64,000 nt of DNA from Eulemur rufifrons (taxonomy: Eukaryota; Chordata; Mammalia; Primates; Lemuridae), in contig NC_090983.1 in the NCBI RefSeq assembly GCF_041146395.1, positions 61,821,501-61,885,500 of the forward strand. Direction: 5' to 3'. Below are positions 46,687 to 57,125 of the stretch, in pieces; the first letter of the stretch is position 1, and every line of letters starts with the position of its first letter. The notes beneath the pieces were generated by a model. It was given only the letters and a program-made list of their open reading frames with translations. It was not told where the DNA came from and did not search any database. A program made the position numbers and the translations under genes.

Positions 46687-48084
46687 CCCAAATCTCTATA
46701 TCTAAAGATAGTTCAAGATTCTTTGTGCATCTCTTTCTAGAATGTGTGAGAAAGCACATTTTTGAAATCAAATTCAATTTTGGGGGGCTTTAACTAAAAT
46801 ATCAAGAATGTTCATGTTCTATTTTTGATTGGTTTTAATTAGCATCAATTCTTGTCACTTTAGTTTTAAAGTTTTCTGAAACTCCTCTTACCTTCCACAT
46901 AATATACAAAGCAGCACTTTAAAACCGCTGAAACAAGGATGGGGCTGCTATTTAATGGAGATGTGAGAACTTTTATCCCCCATCTGACCATGGCGGGGGT
47001 TAAATTAAAGACTGCATTATAAAATGCAAAAATTTATATTTTAGAAGTATATTAGAAAAAAATCGTGATATTCAATAAATCTGCTTGTTATAATTAAAAT
47101 AGAAGCCATTAATTTTAGTTAATGACACACAATCCTAAAAATCTCAATTCTATGTCAATATGAGTTAAAGGAGAGAAGAATAAACCAAAAGAAAACCCAA
47201 AGACAGATGAAAAAGGAAAAACAAAAAACATTGTCAAGAACAGGGAAGGAAGCCGACACAGAAGAGAAGAGAGTGGGGTACACTGAGAATGAGGGATGAA
47301 TAAACAGCTTGGCCAGAGTAGGAGAGAAGAGAACCTGAGAAGAATAGAAAAAGCAAAAAGAATTAAGAGAGGAAAGAGAAAGACAGAAGGATGCAGAGAG
47401 TAAGAAATTCAGAAATGGAGGTTCCAATGAGATCTCACCTTTTTAGTTGTGAGCTAAAAAGTAAGATCACCTCTGCTGTAGAGATTATTAAAGTTTGATT
47501 AGTGATTTAACCATTGTTCACAGATTTTCACCTACTTAAACCTGCTCAACACCATTCAAGGTAAACTGCAGCCAAAAAGATTGGGATAAGAAGTAATCTT
47601 TTGACTTCAGCTGCTGACGTCAGAGCAATATACAACTTGAGGACGACTTAGAATTCTGCTCATCTATCTTGGGTCTAGAGTTTTTAGTGTGGATTTTAAA
47701 GAACTCCAGTAAATAATTTTTCTCATGTGAATGTTTTGTTGATTTGATGTTGTTTTTCATTAGAGGTGCATATTATAATCTTTTAAAACTTTATCTCATC
47801 TCCAAATTTTTTTTGGTCACAGCAAATAAAAGGAGCCCATTGTGGGAGCTAAATATTGTTTTCCTGTTGGGCTAATATTTTGCAAATTGTGGGTTATGAG
47901 CTCTTAAAATAAATTTTATGAGTTGTGACTAACAAAATTTTAAAACTATGTAGAATAGAAAATGTCAGAGTATACCACATACAGGAATGGCAAATATTGT
48001 TTTGTGAAAACTTTGCCATGTATATTTTGTATGTGTGTGTAAATTTTGTGGATTGCAATGCATTTCTGATTGTGGCTTGTATTA
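46687..48084. other. Unique noncoding sequence with purine-rich tract and a CRE palindrome
   Basis: About 47165-47405 is purine-rich on + (ggaaggaagccgacacagaa, gagaagagaacctgagaaga and similar), and the antisense 90-codon Ser/Phe/Leu-rich frame derives from it. No gene or named repeat. Confidence 0.5.
47615..47622. promoter_or_regulatory. Consensus CRE palindrome TGACGTCA
   Basis: A perfect 8-bp CREB/ATF site (gctgctgacgtcagagc) sits in unique sequence with its CpG retained in a CpG-poor region. A single site can occur by chance, and activity is not shown. Confidence 0.35.
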
Positions 48085-48538
48085 TATTAGTTTGCTAGGG
48101 ATGCCATAAGAAAGTATCGAAAACTGGGTGGCTTAAGCATCAGAAATTTATTGTTGAACAGTTCTGGAGGCTAGAAGTCAGAGATCAAGATGTTGGCAGG
48201 CTCCGGTCCTTCTGAAGGTGGTGAGGGACAGTCTATTTCATGCCTCTCTCTTACCTCCTGTAGGTTTGCTGGCAATCTTTGGCACTCTTGGTTTTTAGAT
48301 GCATCACCACGATCTTTGCCTTCATATTCTCATGCCATTCTCCCTGTGTGCATGTCTCTCCCTGTGTCCAAATTTTTCTGTTTTTTAAGAAAGCAGTTAT
48401 ATCAGATAGAGCCCACCCTAATAACTCATTTTAACTTGATCATCTGCAAAGACCCTATTTCCAAATAAGGCTACCTCTACAGACACTGGGAGTTAGGACT
48501 TCAATATCTTTTTATGGGTATCTAGTCCAATCCATAAG
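48085..48538 (-). mobile_element. Solo LTR of MaLR/ERVL type, antisense
   Basis: The + strand reads attagtttgctagggatgcc, ataagaaagtatcgaaaact, gggtggcttaagcatcagaa, atttattgttgaacagttct, ggaggctagaagtcagagat and caagatgttggcaggctccg. It later reads caaagaccctatttccaaat and ends ctagtccaatccataa. This is the reverse of the MLT1/MST-type LTR pattern ('aaatttctgttgttttaagccacccagtttgtggtactttgtta...ctaatac'). About 450 bp with no internal viral sequence. Confidence 0.72.
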
Positions 48539-49339
48539 ATGGGTCATGGTCAAAGAGTTGAAAACTTCTGCATACACATTTCTTGCCCACATCAAGCTTT
48601 GACCCCTAAAACTAAGCTATTCAAAAAGAGCAAAATTGTATATTGATTTGAAGATGCAGCATGGTATAGAGTACTGATTCGGGGTGGTCATCTCTGACCC
48701 TAACAATCACAGGCAAATAATTTGTATGATTCTAATTATACTTCTTTTTATTTAAGCAGCTGACACACATCTTTCAAGGTGTTTAGAAAGTTAATAGGGA
48801 AGATGAATAAAGATTTTTAAGGTCATATTTATGCCCACCTAAGCTTATGTTTTTATTAGTCTTAGAGGCACAGCCAATACTTATGTAATAGTTTAGAAAT
48901 TTATTAAAATACACTATCAAAATATAAGTATTTTATTAATCATAATGTAATCTGTAAGATTGAATTCCTTGTAGGGGATATATATAGATGCCAGGTATTT
49001 ACAGCTAGCTGCATATATTTATTCCCTAATTCTTAATCACACCACTGTATGCAGTCATCAGTTTTCTGACAACCATCTGCTTAGATGTCACTCACTCCTT
49101 CCACCTTGTCTAGTTGAAATTAAAATATTGACAGAAATAATTTTTTCATGGAAAGTGGAAAAGCTAATAGGGGTGGTGAAACTAGATTGGTTTTTGCAAG
49201 CATTGCCCCTGACAATACTCTGACAATTTTTAGTTTGCTTCTTCAAGTCATGCAGTAATACATTAAAATGAAATATAAAGCAAAGATTTGAGCAGAGTGT
49301 AAGCTTAGTTTCATCTCATGGTCTTAAAATATTCCCCCA

Positions 49340-49343
<4 letters not shown>
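48539..49343. other. Unique AT-rich noncoding sequence
   Basis: A possible MIR 5' piece near 48645-48700 (gcatggtatagagtactgat) is too short to call. Nothing else recognised. Confidence 0.45.

Positions 49344-49379
<36 letters not shown>
49344..49379 (+). repeat. (CA)n microsatellite
   Basis: About 17 uninterrupted CA units. Likely polymorphic in length. Confidence 0.97.
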
Positions 49380-49383
<4 letters not shown>

Positions 49384-50109
49384 AGGGCTACCAAGCAGTA
49401 TCTCCCATATAGTTAGAAAGTTAGAAAAGTGGCTCTAGTAGAGATAAAATGTTATTCTGCCCTTTTGAAAATACATAATGACAATAACAACAATAAAACA
49501 AAAGAAATGAAAGAAAATTTGCTTAACAGAATGGAGGAAAAATCTTTTAAAAACTTTAAAATACACCAACTACAAATTTCATTCTGAAATTCTTAACAAA
49601 CCTAGTATATTCTTTACTGAAAATATTTAATATTTAAACAAGCCAACTCTAAAATTCTTTTTGACCTTAACAAAGAATAGTCAGCCACATAAAAAATTCT
49701 AAGCTTAGGTTTTAGAATTTCCCTAGGAGGTTCATTATTAAACTAAACACTTGATTTCCTACCTTTGAAGACCTCACAGGCTAATAAATTATCACTAAAA
49801 TGGTTTGGATTTATCCCCACAAAACATAAAGCAGTGTCACCGGGGTAGTAGAGGACTCATACATACTTATAATTTATTTCATTTTAAAAATTGCATTTAT
49901 ATAGTCAACAGATAAAGAAGTAAGGCAGTGAATTGAATTGTGGTAAGAGTATGCATTGACAAAGAGAAGGATGGGGATTAAGACTAAAGAGTGGAAAGTC
50001 AGAAAAAATCTGTTTTTCAAGAAGGAACCACAAGTAAAACAGAAATAAGAAAAATAATAAAATAATTTACTTTGTGCTTTTTCCTAAGGTATGGCAGAGT
50101 GTTTTTCAT
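49380..50109. other. Unique AT-rich noncoding sequence
   Basis: Nothing recognised. Confidence 0.5.
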
Positions 50110-50245
50110 ATTTTTAAATTTTTTTTTTTAATTTCAGTATATTACAGAGGTACAAATGTTTAGGTTAGGTATATTGCTTTTGCCCCACCAGAGTCAGAGC
50201 TTCAAGTGTGTCCATCCCCCAGACAGAGTGCACCGCACCCGTTAG
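50110..50245 (-). mobile_element. Lineage-specific L1 3' end, 5' truncated
   Basis: A T-run then atttcagtatattacagagg, tacaaatgtttaggttaggt, atattgcttttgccccacca, gagcttcaagtgtgtccatc and cacc(g)cacccgttagg-like sequence. The same L1 3'UTR as at 24000 and 46385 but more diverged. About 130 bp. Confidence 0.8.
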
Positions 50246-50359
50246 GTTTGAACATAAATGCCTGGTATAGGGAAAACCTTTGTCAGTGATTCCTGCATAG
50301 CTCAAAGAGTTTACCAACATCATTCCAACCTCACTTTTCTAAACCTCATCTCTCTTCTT

Positions 50360-50735
50360 AAATCTTACAGTGTGCTTTTATATTTCCTTGTATTGGTTTG
50401 TTCTCTCCCTGACAGATTTTTCTCTTGTTTCCTTCTCTTCCTGCAAATGTATACTTATTCTTCCACACCCAGCTCTAAACTCACCTTCCCCTGAAAATTT
50501 TCATGTCCAATGTCATTACTCAGAATTAACCTTTTCTTCACCTATCTCTAGCTTTCTATACCTCTCTTAACAGCATTTGTCATGTTGAATTATAGTAAGT
50601 TGTTTATGAGTATGTTTCCCAAGCTAGACTATGTGTTCCTCAAAAACAGTGACTGTGTCTTAATAATATTTTTATCCCTAGAGCTAAGAACATGTAAGTC
50701 CACCATAAAAAAATTGTTGACTTCTTGAGTATTTT
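50360..50735 (+). repeat. Probable LINE-2 3' region
   Basis: acacccagctctaaactcac, cttcccctgaaaattttcat, ataacagcatttgtcatg-like sequence, actatgtgttcctcaaaaac, agtgactgtgtcttaataat and tatccctagagctaagaaca correspond in order to L2 ('ctcagctcaaatgtcacctcc ... ctagaatgtaagctccatgagggcag ... ctgtatccccagcgcctagaac'). Diverged. Confidence 0.55.
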
Positions 50736-50878
50736 GCACTAGAATGGTTGCAACAATGTACCCTAGGTCTTGTAAAAAAATTGCAGAGCTAGTGACAGCT
50801 GTCTGCAGATTCCTTTTCCCCTCCAGCTCTGTCCATTCTGTTCAACTTGTGGGAAGCTTTGAGAAAACAATAACAACA

Positions 50879-50921
50879 GCAACCACCACCACCACCACCA
50901 CCACAACCACAACCACAACCA
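50879..50921 (+). repeat. (ACC)n/(AACCAC)n microsatellite
   Basis: Seven or so CCA/ACC units followed by AACCAC variants. It produces Thr-, Gly- and Cys-rich chance frames on the two strands. Confidence 0.95.
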
Positions 50922-51239
50922 AATAAGATTATCCTTAATGCATTTATTCTGTTTCCTCTTATTGTTTCCTTATTTCTAGCTCTATGTCTACATACAGGAA
51001 AGCTTTGTTTCAAAGCTATTGCAGCTTTCTTCTTCCACTGAGCATTGTAGGTCATTTTACCATGTGTAGTTTCTTATTTTATTGCTGTTGTTGCTCCTGC
51101 TCCTGCTTTTAAGGTGGATCTATTCTAAGACAGAGTCACTGATTTAAAAAAAAAAAAAGCCAAAGCAAGTTCATTTTGGAGTCCTGTCTTTGGAAAAATA
51201 TTTCATCTATTACCTTTATTTATGAAAATTTTTTATCAT

Positions 51240-51660
51240 TTATAGTGTATATTTTTATGCTAGACTCTGTTCCAGGGACTTAAGGTGAGACAGAAGAGCT
51301 GCTGGTTCACTGGGACTGGTGGGAGGGGTGCTATAGGTAATGGATAAGCACAACACAGCGTGTGATCAGACGTTCACACAGGTAGCAGGAACAGAGGAGG
51401 ACAGTGCTATAGGGGAGCAGAGAAGAAAGTGGGGGTGCAGGAACATGTTTTATAGAGAAAGTGATACTTGAATGGGGCTTAAATGTAAAGGAGGAACTTG
51501 CCAACTTGAACACAGGCATTTTGGGCAGAGAGAATAGAACAGTAAAAATTCACAGAGTTGTGAAAATGCTTAGCTTATTAGGAAAGGAACTGAATGTGAT
51601 TAGTTAGATCAGATACTAGGGTCATTCATCCAGAGAGCAGCCATCAAATGATGCTACTTT
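51240..51660 (-). repeat. LINE-2 fragment, antisense
   Basis: gttccagggacttaaggtga, gataagcacaacacagcgtg, gtgatacttgaatggggctt, aaatgtaaaggaggaacttg, gcattttgggcagagagaat and ggaaaggaactgaatgtgat correspond to antisense L2 ('tttgagctgggtcttgaaggatgagtagg ... ggcattccaggcagagggaac'). Confidence 0.6.
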
Positions 51661-52039
51661 AGTGTTGGTCCATGCTTCCCAGGCCAGGAAAGATTCCTGA
51701 TTCACACATGATTATCTGTTCACAGATGCCACCTTATCAGGCATGGCATTTTGAGGGGCCAGAGGTGAAACACAATCATTGCCTGCATAAACTGAGCAGA
51801 AAACAGTGCTCATTTTGCAAGGCAGGCCCTCGTTCCCTTGTTCACCTTAACTCAAGACAATGTAGGATGGTTTATGAGCTACATGAAAAGATAGACTTCA
51901 GAATTTGGCAGATAGGATCAGGCTGGTACTTCACCAGCAGATTTTACCGTTGAGATGAAGGACTGTGACTACATTGAGATGTGACAGGAACTGGGAGGCC
52001 ATGAATTACAGCTTTGCCCTATTGAAGACTGGAAAAAAA
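51661..52039. other. Unique noncoding sequence
   Basis: The 93-codon + frame at 51672-51953 overlaps here. It has several Cys/His residues but in no regular zinc-finger spacing, and I do not support it as a gene. Confidence 0.45.
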
Positions 52040-52160
52040 GTTGAAGACCAGAAGACTAAATGACTTGCCCAAGATCATACAACTTATTAGTGAGGGATTT
52101 GCTGCTGGAACCAGGCTTGCTGGATCCCAAGCCATTGTCACTCCATGGTGCCATGTGCTG
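52040..52160 (-). repeat. MIR SINE fragment, antisense
   Basis: gaagactaaatgacttgccc, aagatcatacaacttattag, tgagggatttgctgctggaa and ccaggcttgctggatcccaa match the antisense MIR 5' half ('taagtgacttgcccaaggtcacacagctagtaagtggcagagctgggattcgaacccaggc'). Confidence 0.72.
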
Positions 52161-52257
52161 GTCCTGTCAAATTGTAGTATTTGCCGACATTTGAGAGGAA
52201 TATCGAAGAATTTCAACCCATCATAGGGTAAATTCTCTGAGGGGCTTTGAAGTTAAT

Positions 52258-52831
52258 AGACTTTATGATGGTTAATTTTATGTGACAAGTTGACTGGATT
52301 AAAAGATACCTAGAGAGCTGGTAAAGCATTATTTCTGGGTGTGTCTGTGAGGGTGTTTCCAGAGGATATTGGTGTATGAGTCAGTGGACTGAGTGGCGAA
52401 GATCTTTTATCATTGTGGGTGGACACCAACGACCCAGCAGAGGGCCCGGATAGAACAAACAGGCAGAGGAAAGGTGAATTTGTTCTCTCTCCTAGAGTTA
52501 GGACACCCTTGTACATCAGAACTCCAGGTTCTCTGGCCTTTGGACTCTGAGACTTACACCAGTGTCCCCAAACCCCAGTTTCTCAGGCCTTTGGCCCTCA
52601 GACTGAAAGTTAGACTATCAGATTTCCGGGTTCTGAGACCTTTGGGCTTGTACTGAGTTATGCTACCAGTCTCCCTGGCTCTCCAGCTTTTAGACCGCCT
52701 ATAGTGGGATTACTCAGCCTCCATAATTATATGAGCCAATTCCCTCAGAAAAATCCTCTCTCATCTCTCTTTCTCTCTATGTATACTCTATTGGTTTTAT
52801 CTCCCTGGAAAGACCTGATTAATAAAGACTT
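52258..52831 (+). mobile_element. Solo LTR of an endogenous retrovirus-like element (MLT2/ERVL type)
   Basis: tatgatggttaattttatgt, gacaagttgactggattaaa at the 5' end, and cataattatatgagccaatt, tactctattggttttatctc, then ctgattaata at the 3' end define an MLT2-type LTR (52264-52825). The hexamer agactt lies on both sides (52258-52263 and 52826-52831), consistent with a target duplication. A roughly 45-55-bp module (ggttct...cctttgg...gac) is present three times between about 52520 and 52665, against twice in the LTR at 29118. No viral genes are adjacent. Confidence 0.82.
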
Positions 52832-54498
52832 CTAATCAATTTTTTTCTAACCAATCTTGCCTTGAATTTGCACTTATTTCTGGATTCCCAAACTTTACTG
52901 AGCTTTCAGAATGAAAAACCCATTTGTCTTGGGTTATATGGATGCCACCTAGAGTTCCCAGCAGTTTTGATCTGATGGAGGCTATCTGGTATTAGTGTCA
53001 TGCATTTTTAGGGAAGCATTAGCCAAGGGCCCAGTGAGAAAATGACAGCACACTCAAGGAGCAGTTGAAGAGACTTCAGTGAAAGGACTCTTTGCAGAGA
53101 AGTGAAACTAACAAGGGATGGTGAATCACCCTGGGACTAGGGATGGTGGGAGAGATGTTTATGACCTAAATCCTAAAGAGGGAAGAAGAAGGAACTGTTG
53201 CTGAAATCTGAAGGGAGTATCTGTAGATATAAGAGACAGTTCTCAGACAAGCTAAGAGAGAGCCAGGGAATAAATATACCCCAACTCCAATTTCTAACTC
53301 CCCTCAGGTATCCTTAGTGCTTTTCTTTCACTGAACCCAACAGAAAGTAATAGAAAGTCAGAGAACAAGGTTATATAAGTCGGCCTGTAAGGACGCAAGA
53401 CGGATCTAGATCTGGAGGAGAAATGGAGAATATCTAGGATGGGGCAAATACAAAATCATCACCCATGCCCTGGCCCAGGAGCTCTTCAATTCTCCAATTC
53501 CATAGCCCTTTCTGGATGTGCAACTCTATAAACTGCTTTGATTTCAAAAAGTTTACCTAACACTACTGGGAGAATTATGTAAATAGAATAGTTTGGCTGA
53601 GCAGTGACTAAGGAGAGAGGGAAACATGACCTCCATCTGCAAGCAGTGGTGGGAATGGAAATGATTTCCTCTGGGAACTCAGCTGGGATTACTGTTAAAT
53701 CATTTGTATACTGTTAAATGAGTTGCGTGCTGGTGGGGCAAAGAGGTCTTGGAACTGTGTTTGCTGGCGCTCTCCCTACCTCCATCATTGTCTACAAGCA
53801 TTTGAAAGGTTGAAAAAACAGCAAGAGAAGGCTCTGATTCAAGGTGATAGAACCAGAAGTAGGAAGGTAAAATCAGGAGAAAGATATTAGAAGTTAAAAA
53901 ACATGAAAAAGTGTTCATAGCAGAAGTAGTTAATCTTTTATTAAAATATTCTAAAGGAATAAAATATGGAGAAAGCTCTTCTTCTGCATATTTAATCTCA
54001 GTGAAGAGAGCTCTAAAAACTCACTATTGAAAATAATCTTTTTGGAGGAAAATACTATATAGTTTATTTCTTGTTTGCATATATAACAAGTACACTTAGC
54101 AAGATTAACAAGCTTTAGCAAGCTTTCCGTTTAGGATATGGCTAATTGATATTTACTTTTATTATCTGAAATACAATATCTGATACTAAACATATTTTAA
54201 ACCTCTGAAGATAAAAATTATTTTTCCCCTTTAGGTAAAATGCTAAATATGTAGTTAAAAAAATCTAACTTAATAAACATTTTATGAAAAGAGGCTTTCT
54301 TTCAAGGAATATATTTAAAACATTTTATTAGTCTTCCTGTTAAAATTTAGGTTAAATTAAGCATATATCATGCACTGACTTAAACTAATATTTTTCCAGT
54401 TTAAGACTTTTCTGCCTGACATGATGAGTTCTGTTCATAAAAAATATGTTTTATATTTCAGCGTTTCTCCTACAAGCTCAGCATAGTCCCTTGAGCAT
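52832..54498. other. Unique noncoding sequence
   Basis: No gene or confident repeat. The antisense 72-codon frame at 53700-53918 is unrecognised. Confidence 0.5.
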
Positions 54499-54572
54499 AA
54501 ATTATAATATAACCTAAACATTTGTGCCCCCATAATAGGCTGAAATAGAAAAATTTTAAAAATTATAATATA
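54499..54572 (+). mobile_element. Extremely short L1 3' end insertion with perfect TSD
   Basis: Between two copies of the 13-bp sequence aaattataatata (54499-54511 and 54560-54572) lie only 48 bp. These read acctaaacatttgtgccccc, then ataataggctgaaatagaaa and an A/T-rich tail. This is the very last part of the L1 3'UTR found at 46640-46660. The TSD and tail show it is a complete, severely 5'-truncated retrotransposition event and not a fragment of a larger copy. Confidence 0.88.
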
Positions 54573-54599
54573 AAATTTTATTAGACAAGGTTGGGTAAT

Positions 54600-54840
54600 C
54601 ACAATGGTTAACAGCAGTAATCATACTGTGTCAGATGCTGTTCTAAGAACATTCGATGTCTTAACCCATTTAAACCTCTTAAAAACTTTATGAGATATTT
54701 CTATAGTTGTGATGAGGAAACTGAGGCTTGAGGCTATACAACTGGCTCAAGATTATGCAAAGAGTTAGTGGCAGAGCCAGAATTCAAACCTAAGAAATCA
54801 AATGCCCGACTTTGGGTTCTTAACCTCCATGCCACGTTAT
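54600..54840 (-). repeat. MIR SINE, antisense, near full length
   Basis: ctgtgtcagatgctgttcta, tgtcttaacccatttaaacc, gtgatgaggaaactgaggct, ggctcaagattatgcaaaga, gttagtggcagagccagaat and tcttaacctccatgccacg follow the antisense MIR consensus from end to end. Confidence 0.85.
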
Positions 54841-54979
54841 CTTAAAGGTTTACATAAAGTAGAGGCCAGAACATGAAGAGCCTTGAGTGCCAGGACATTA
54901 AGTTGTCAACTGAGAATTCTTGTATGTTTTTACATAATAAAATATCATGATAAAATCTTTTATGTTTTAAAAAAATGTC

Positions 54980-55724
<745 letters not shown>

Positions 55725-56100
55725 GCAGGCTAATTGCTGTAACAAATAACTGCAAAATTTAAGTGGCTTAACACGTCGAAGGCTTTTTTCCTCTTTCCCA
55801 TCTTATAGTTCAGTGCAGGTTGCAATGATTATAGGGGTCTCTGCTTCACAAAGCCAGGCCAATGGGGGACCTACCATTTTTAGTGCATGGAATTTAACAT
55901 CCAGTCAACAAATAGAGGGGAGAGAAAGCATGGAGAGTGTATGTATACCCATTCTTAACTGCTTTATCCTGGAAGTGGTAAGTGACACTTCAGCTCACAT
56001 TTCATTGGTGAGAACTAGTCATGTGGCTGCATCCTGATACAGGGGCTGGGAATCGTAATTTCGCTGTGTGCCCAGGAAGAGAAAATATGTTTGATTAGCA
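55725..56100. repeat. Ancient interspersed repeat, family not assigned
   Basis: aggctaattgctgtaacaaa, taactgcaaaatttaagtgg, gacacttcagctcacatttc, attggtgagaactagtcatg, tggctgcatcctgatacagg and gctgtgtgcccaggaagag match a common mammalian repeat whose words are 'gctgtaacaaataaccccaaaatctcagtggctta ... cttccgctcacattccattggccagaactcagtcacatggccacacctaactgcaaggg ... gtgtgcccaggaagag'. I do not recall its name. Confidence 0.6.
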
Positions 56101-56154
56101 TCTCTGCCACAGGGACTGCATTGCAAGTTGAAATCTCTTTTAAGTAAAGCATGA

Positions 56155-56250
56155 TGTGAGGTGCTAAATATACAAAGGCAAATCAAACATGGTTTCTGCT
56201 TTCAGTGAGCTTTCTATCTAGTCGTGGAATTTAGTTGAAGAACTAAATAA
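56155..56250 (-). repeat. LINE-2 fragment, antisense
   Basis: gatgtgaggtgctaaatata, caaaggcaaatcaaacatgg and tttcagtgagctttctatct resemble antisense L2 ('tgccaggcactgtgctaggcactggggatacaaagatgaataagacatggtccctgccctcaaggagctcacagtct'). Confidence 0.6.
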
Positions 56251-56465
56251 GAACTAATGATGATAGTTAAATTTACCAGTGGCTTACAGGGTACTAGGCA
56301 GGGTTCTAAGTGCTTTACAGGAATTAACTCCTTTGATCAATGAGGTCTTTAGTATTACTCTCTCCATTTCATAGATGAGGAAACTAAAACCAAGAGCTAG
56401 TTTCCCAATGAGGCATGGCTATTAAAATATAGAGTCAGGATTTGAACTTAGACTGTGTAACTGCA
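56251..56465 (-). repeat. MIR SINE, antisense
   Basis: gtactaggcagggttctaag, tgctttacaggaattaactc, ctccatttcatagatgagga, aactaaaaccaagagctag, attaaaatatagagtcagga and tttgaacttagactgtg follow antisense MIR. Confidence 0.8.
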
Positions 56466-56984
56466 AACTCCACACTCTTTAGAACAGTTAAGTGCCACAA
56501 GAGGAATACGGTCACCATGCATATATAGCTCTGTGAGGGAGGAGTAGCTATGACAGGTGGCCATCAATCTGTGGTCTTCACTTGGGAGCACAGGTCGACT
56601 GTTCAGTAAATGTCAGGTATTTTTGTTATTGTAGTAGGTTTCCAGCAAAAGGTAACATTTTCAAAAGATTTTAAAGGAGATGGGCCATTTGGCAAATGGG
56701 AAATTAATGTGAATGGGCCTCCTTCCAAAGTCATGAGAAGGTTTTTTAAAAACGTACTCATGCAAATATTAGAAAAAGAAATGAAAGGTGTCTGAGAAAA
56801 GTTCACTGATTGTGTGAGGAAGAAGGATTTTTGTGCTAGCTTATTTGCCCCTTCTTACCTTCTGATAGGCTTCTGTCCACTGTCCTTTAACTTCAACTTT
56901 CCACCACCTTGTCCTTTCATTTGCTTTCCTCAAGTAGAATCCAGATCTAAAGTAGCTTCACAATGTGCTGGAAAAGGCTTCAAA
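56466..56984. other. Unique noncoding sequence
   Basis: Nothing recognised. Confidence 0.45.
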
Positions 56985-57125
56985 CAGGAATCAGGGAACC
57001 AGGGGTCTTCTGGCTCTGACACTCACCCCTTTTTGATCTGGGACAAGATACTTAGACTCTTGGGCCTCAGAGTCCTTATCGTGAAAAAGAAAAAGTAGAA
57101 ATCACATCGTTTGGACAGCTCATAC
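56985..57125 (+). repeat. MIR-family SINE fragment
   Basis: tcagggaaccaggggtcttc, tggctctgacactcacccct, ttttgatctgggacaagata, cttagactcttgggcctcag and agtccttatcgtgaaaaag follow the forward MIR order. The 94-codon + frame at 56814-57098 ends inside it. Confidence 0.65.

Noticed and set aside
51672..51953. Cys/His-containing 93-codon + frame as a possible zinc finger
   Set aside because: The spacing of Cys and His does not fit any standard zinc finger, and the flanks are L2/MIR debris.
29118..52825. The two MLT2-type LTRs (29118 and 52264) as the ends of one provirus
   Set aside because: Same orientation, but 23 kb apart, with different internal module counts, separate target duplications and no retroviral genes between them. 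They are independent solo LTRs.
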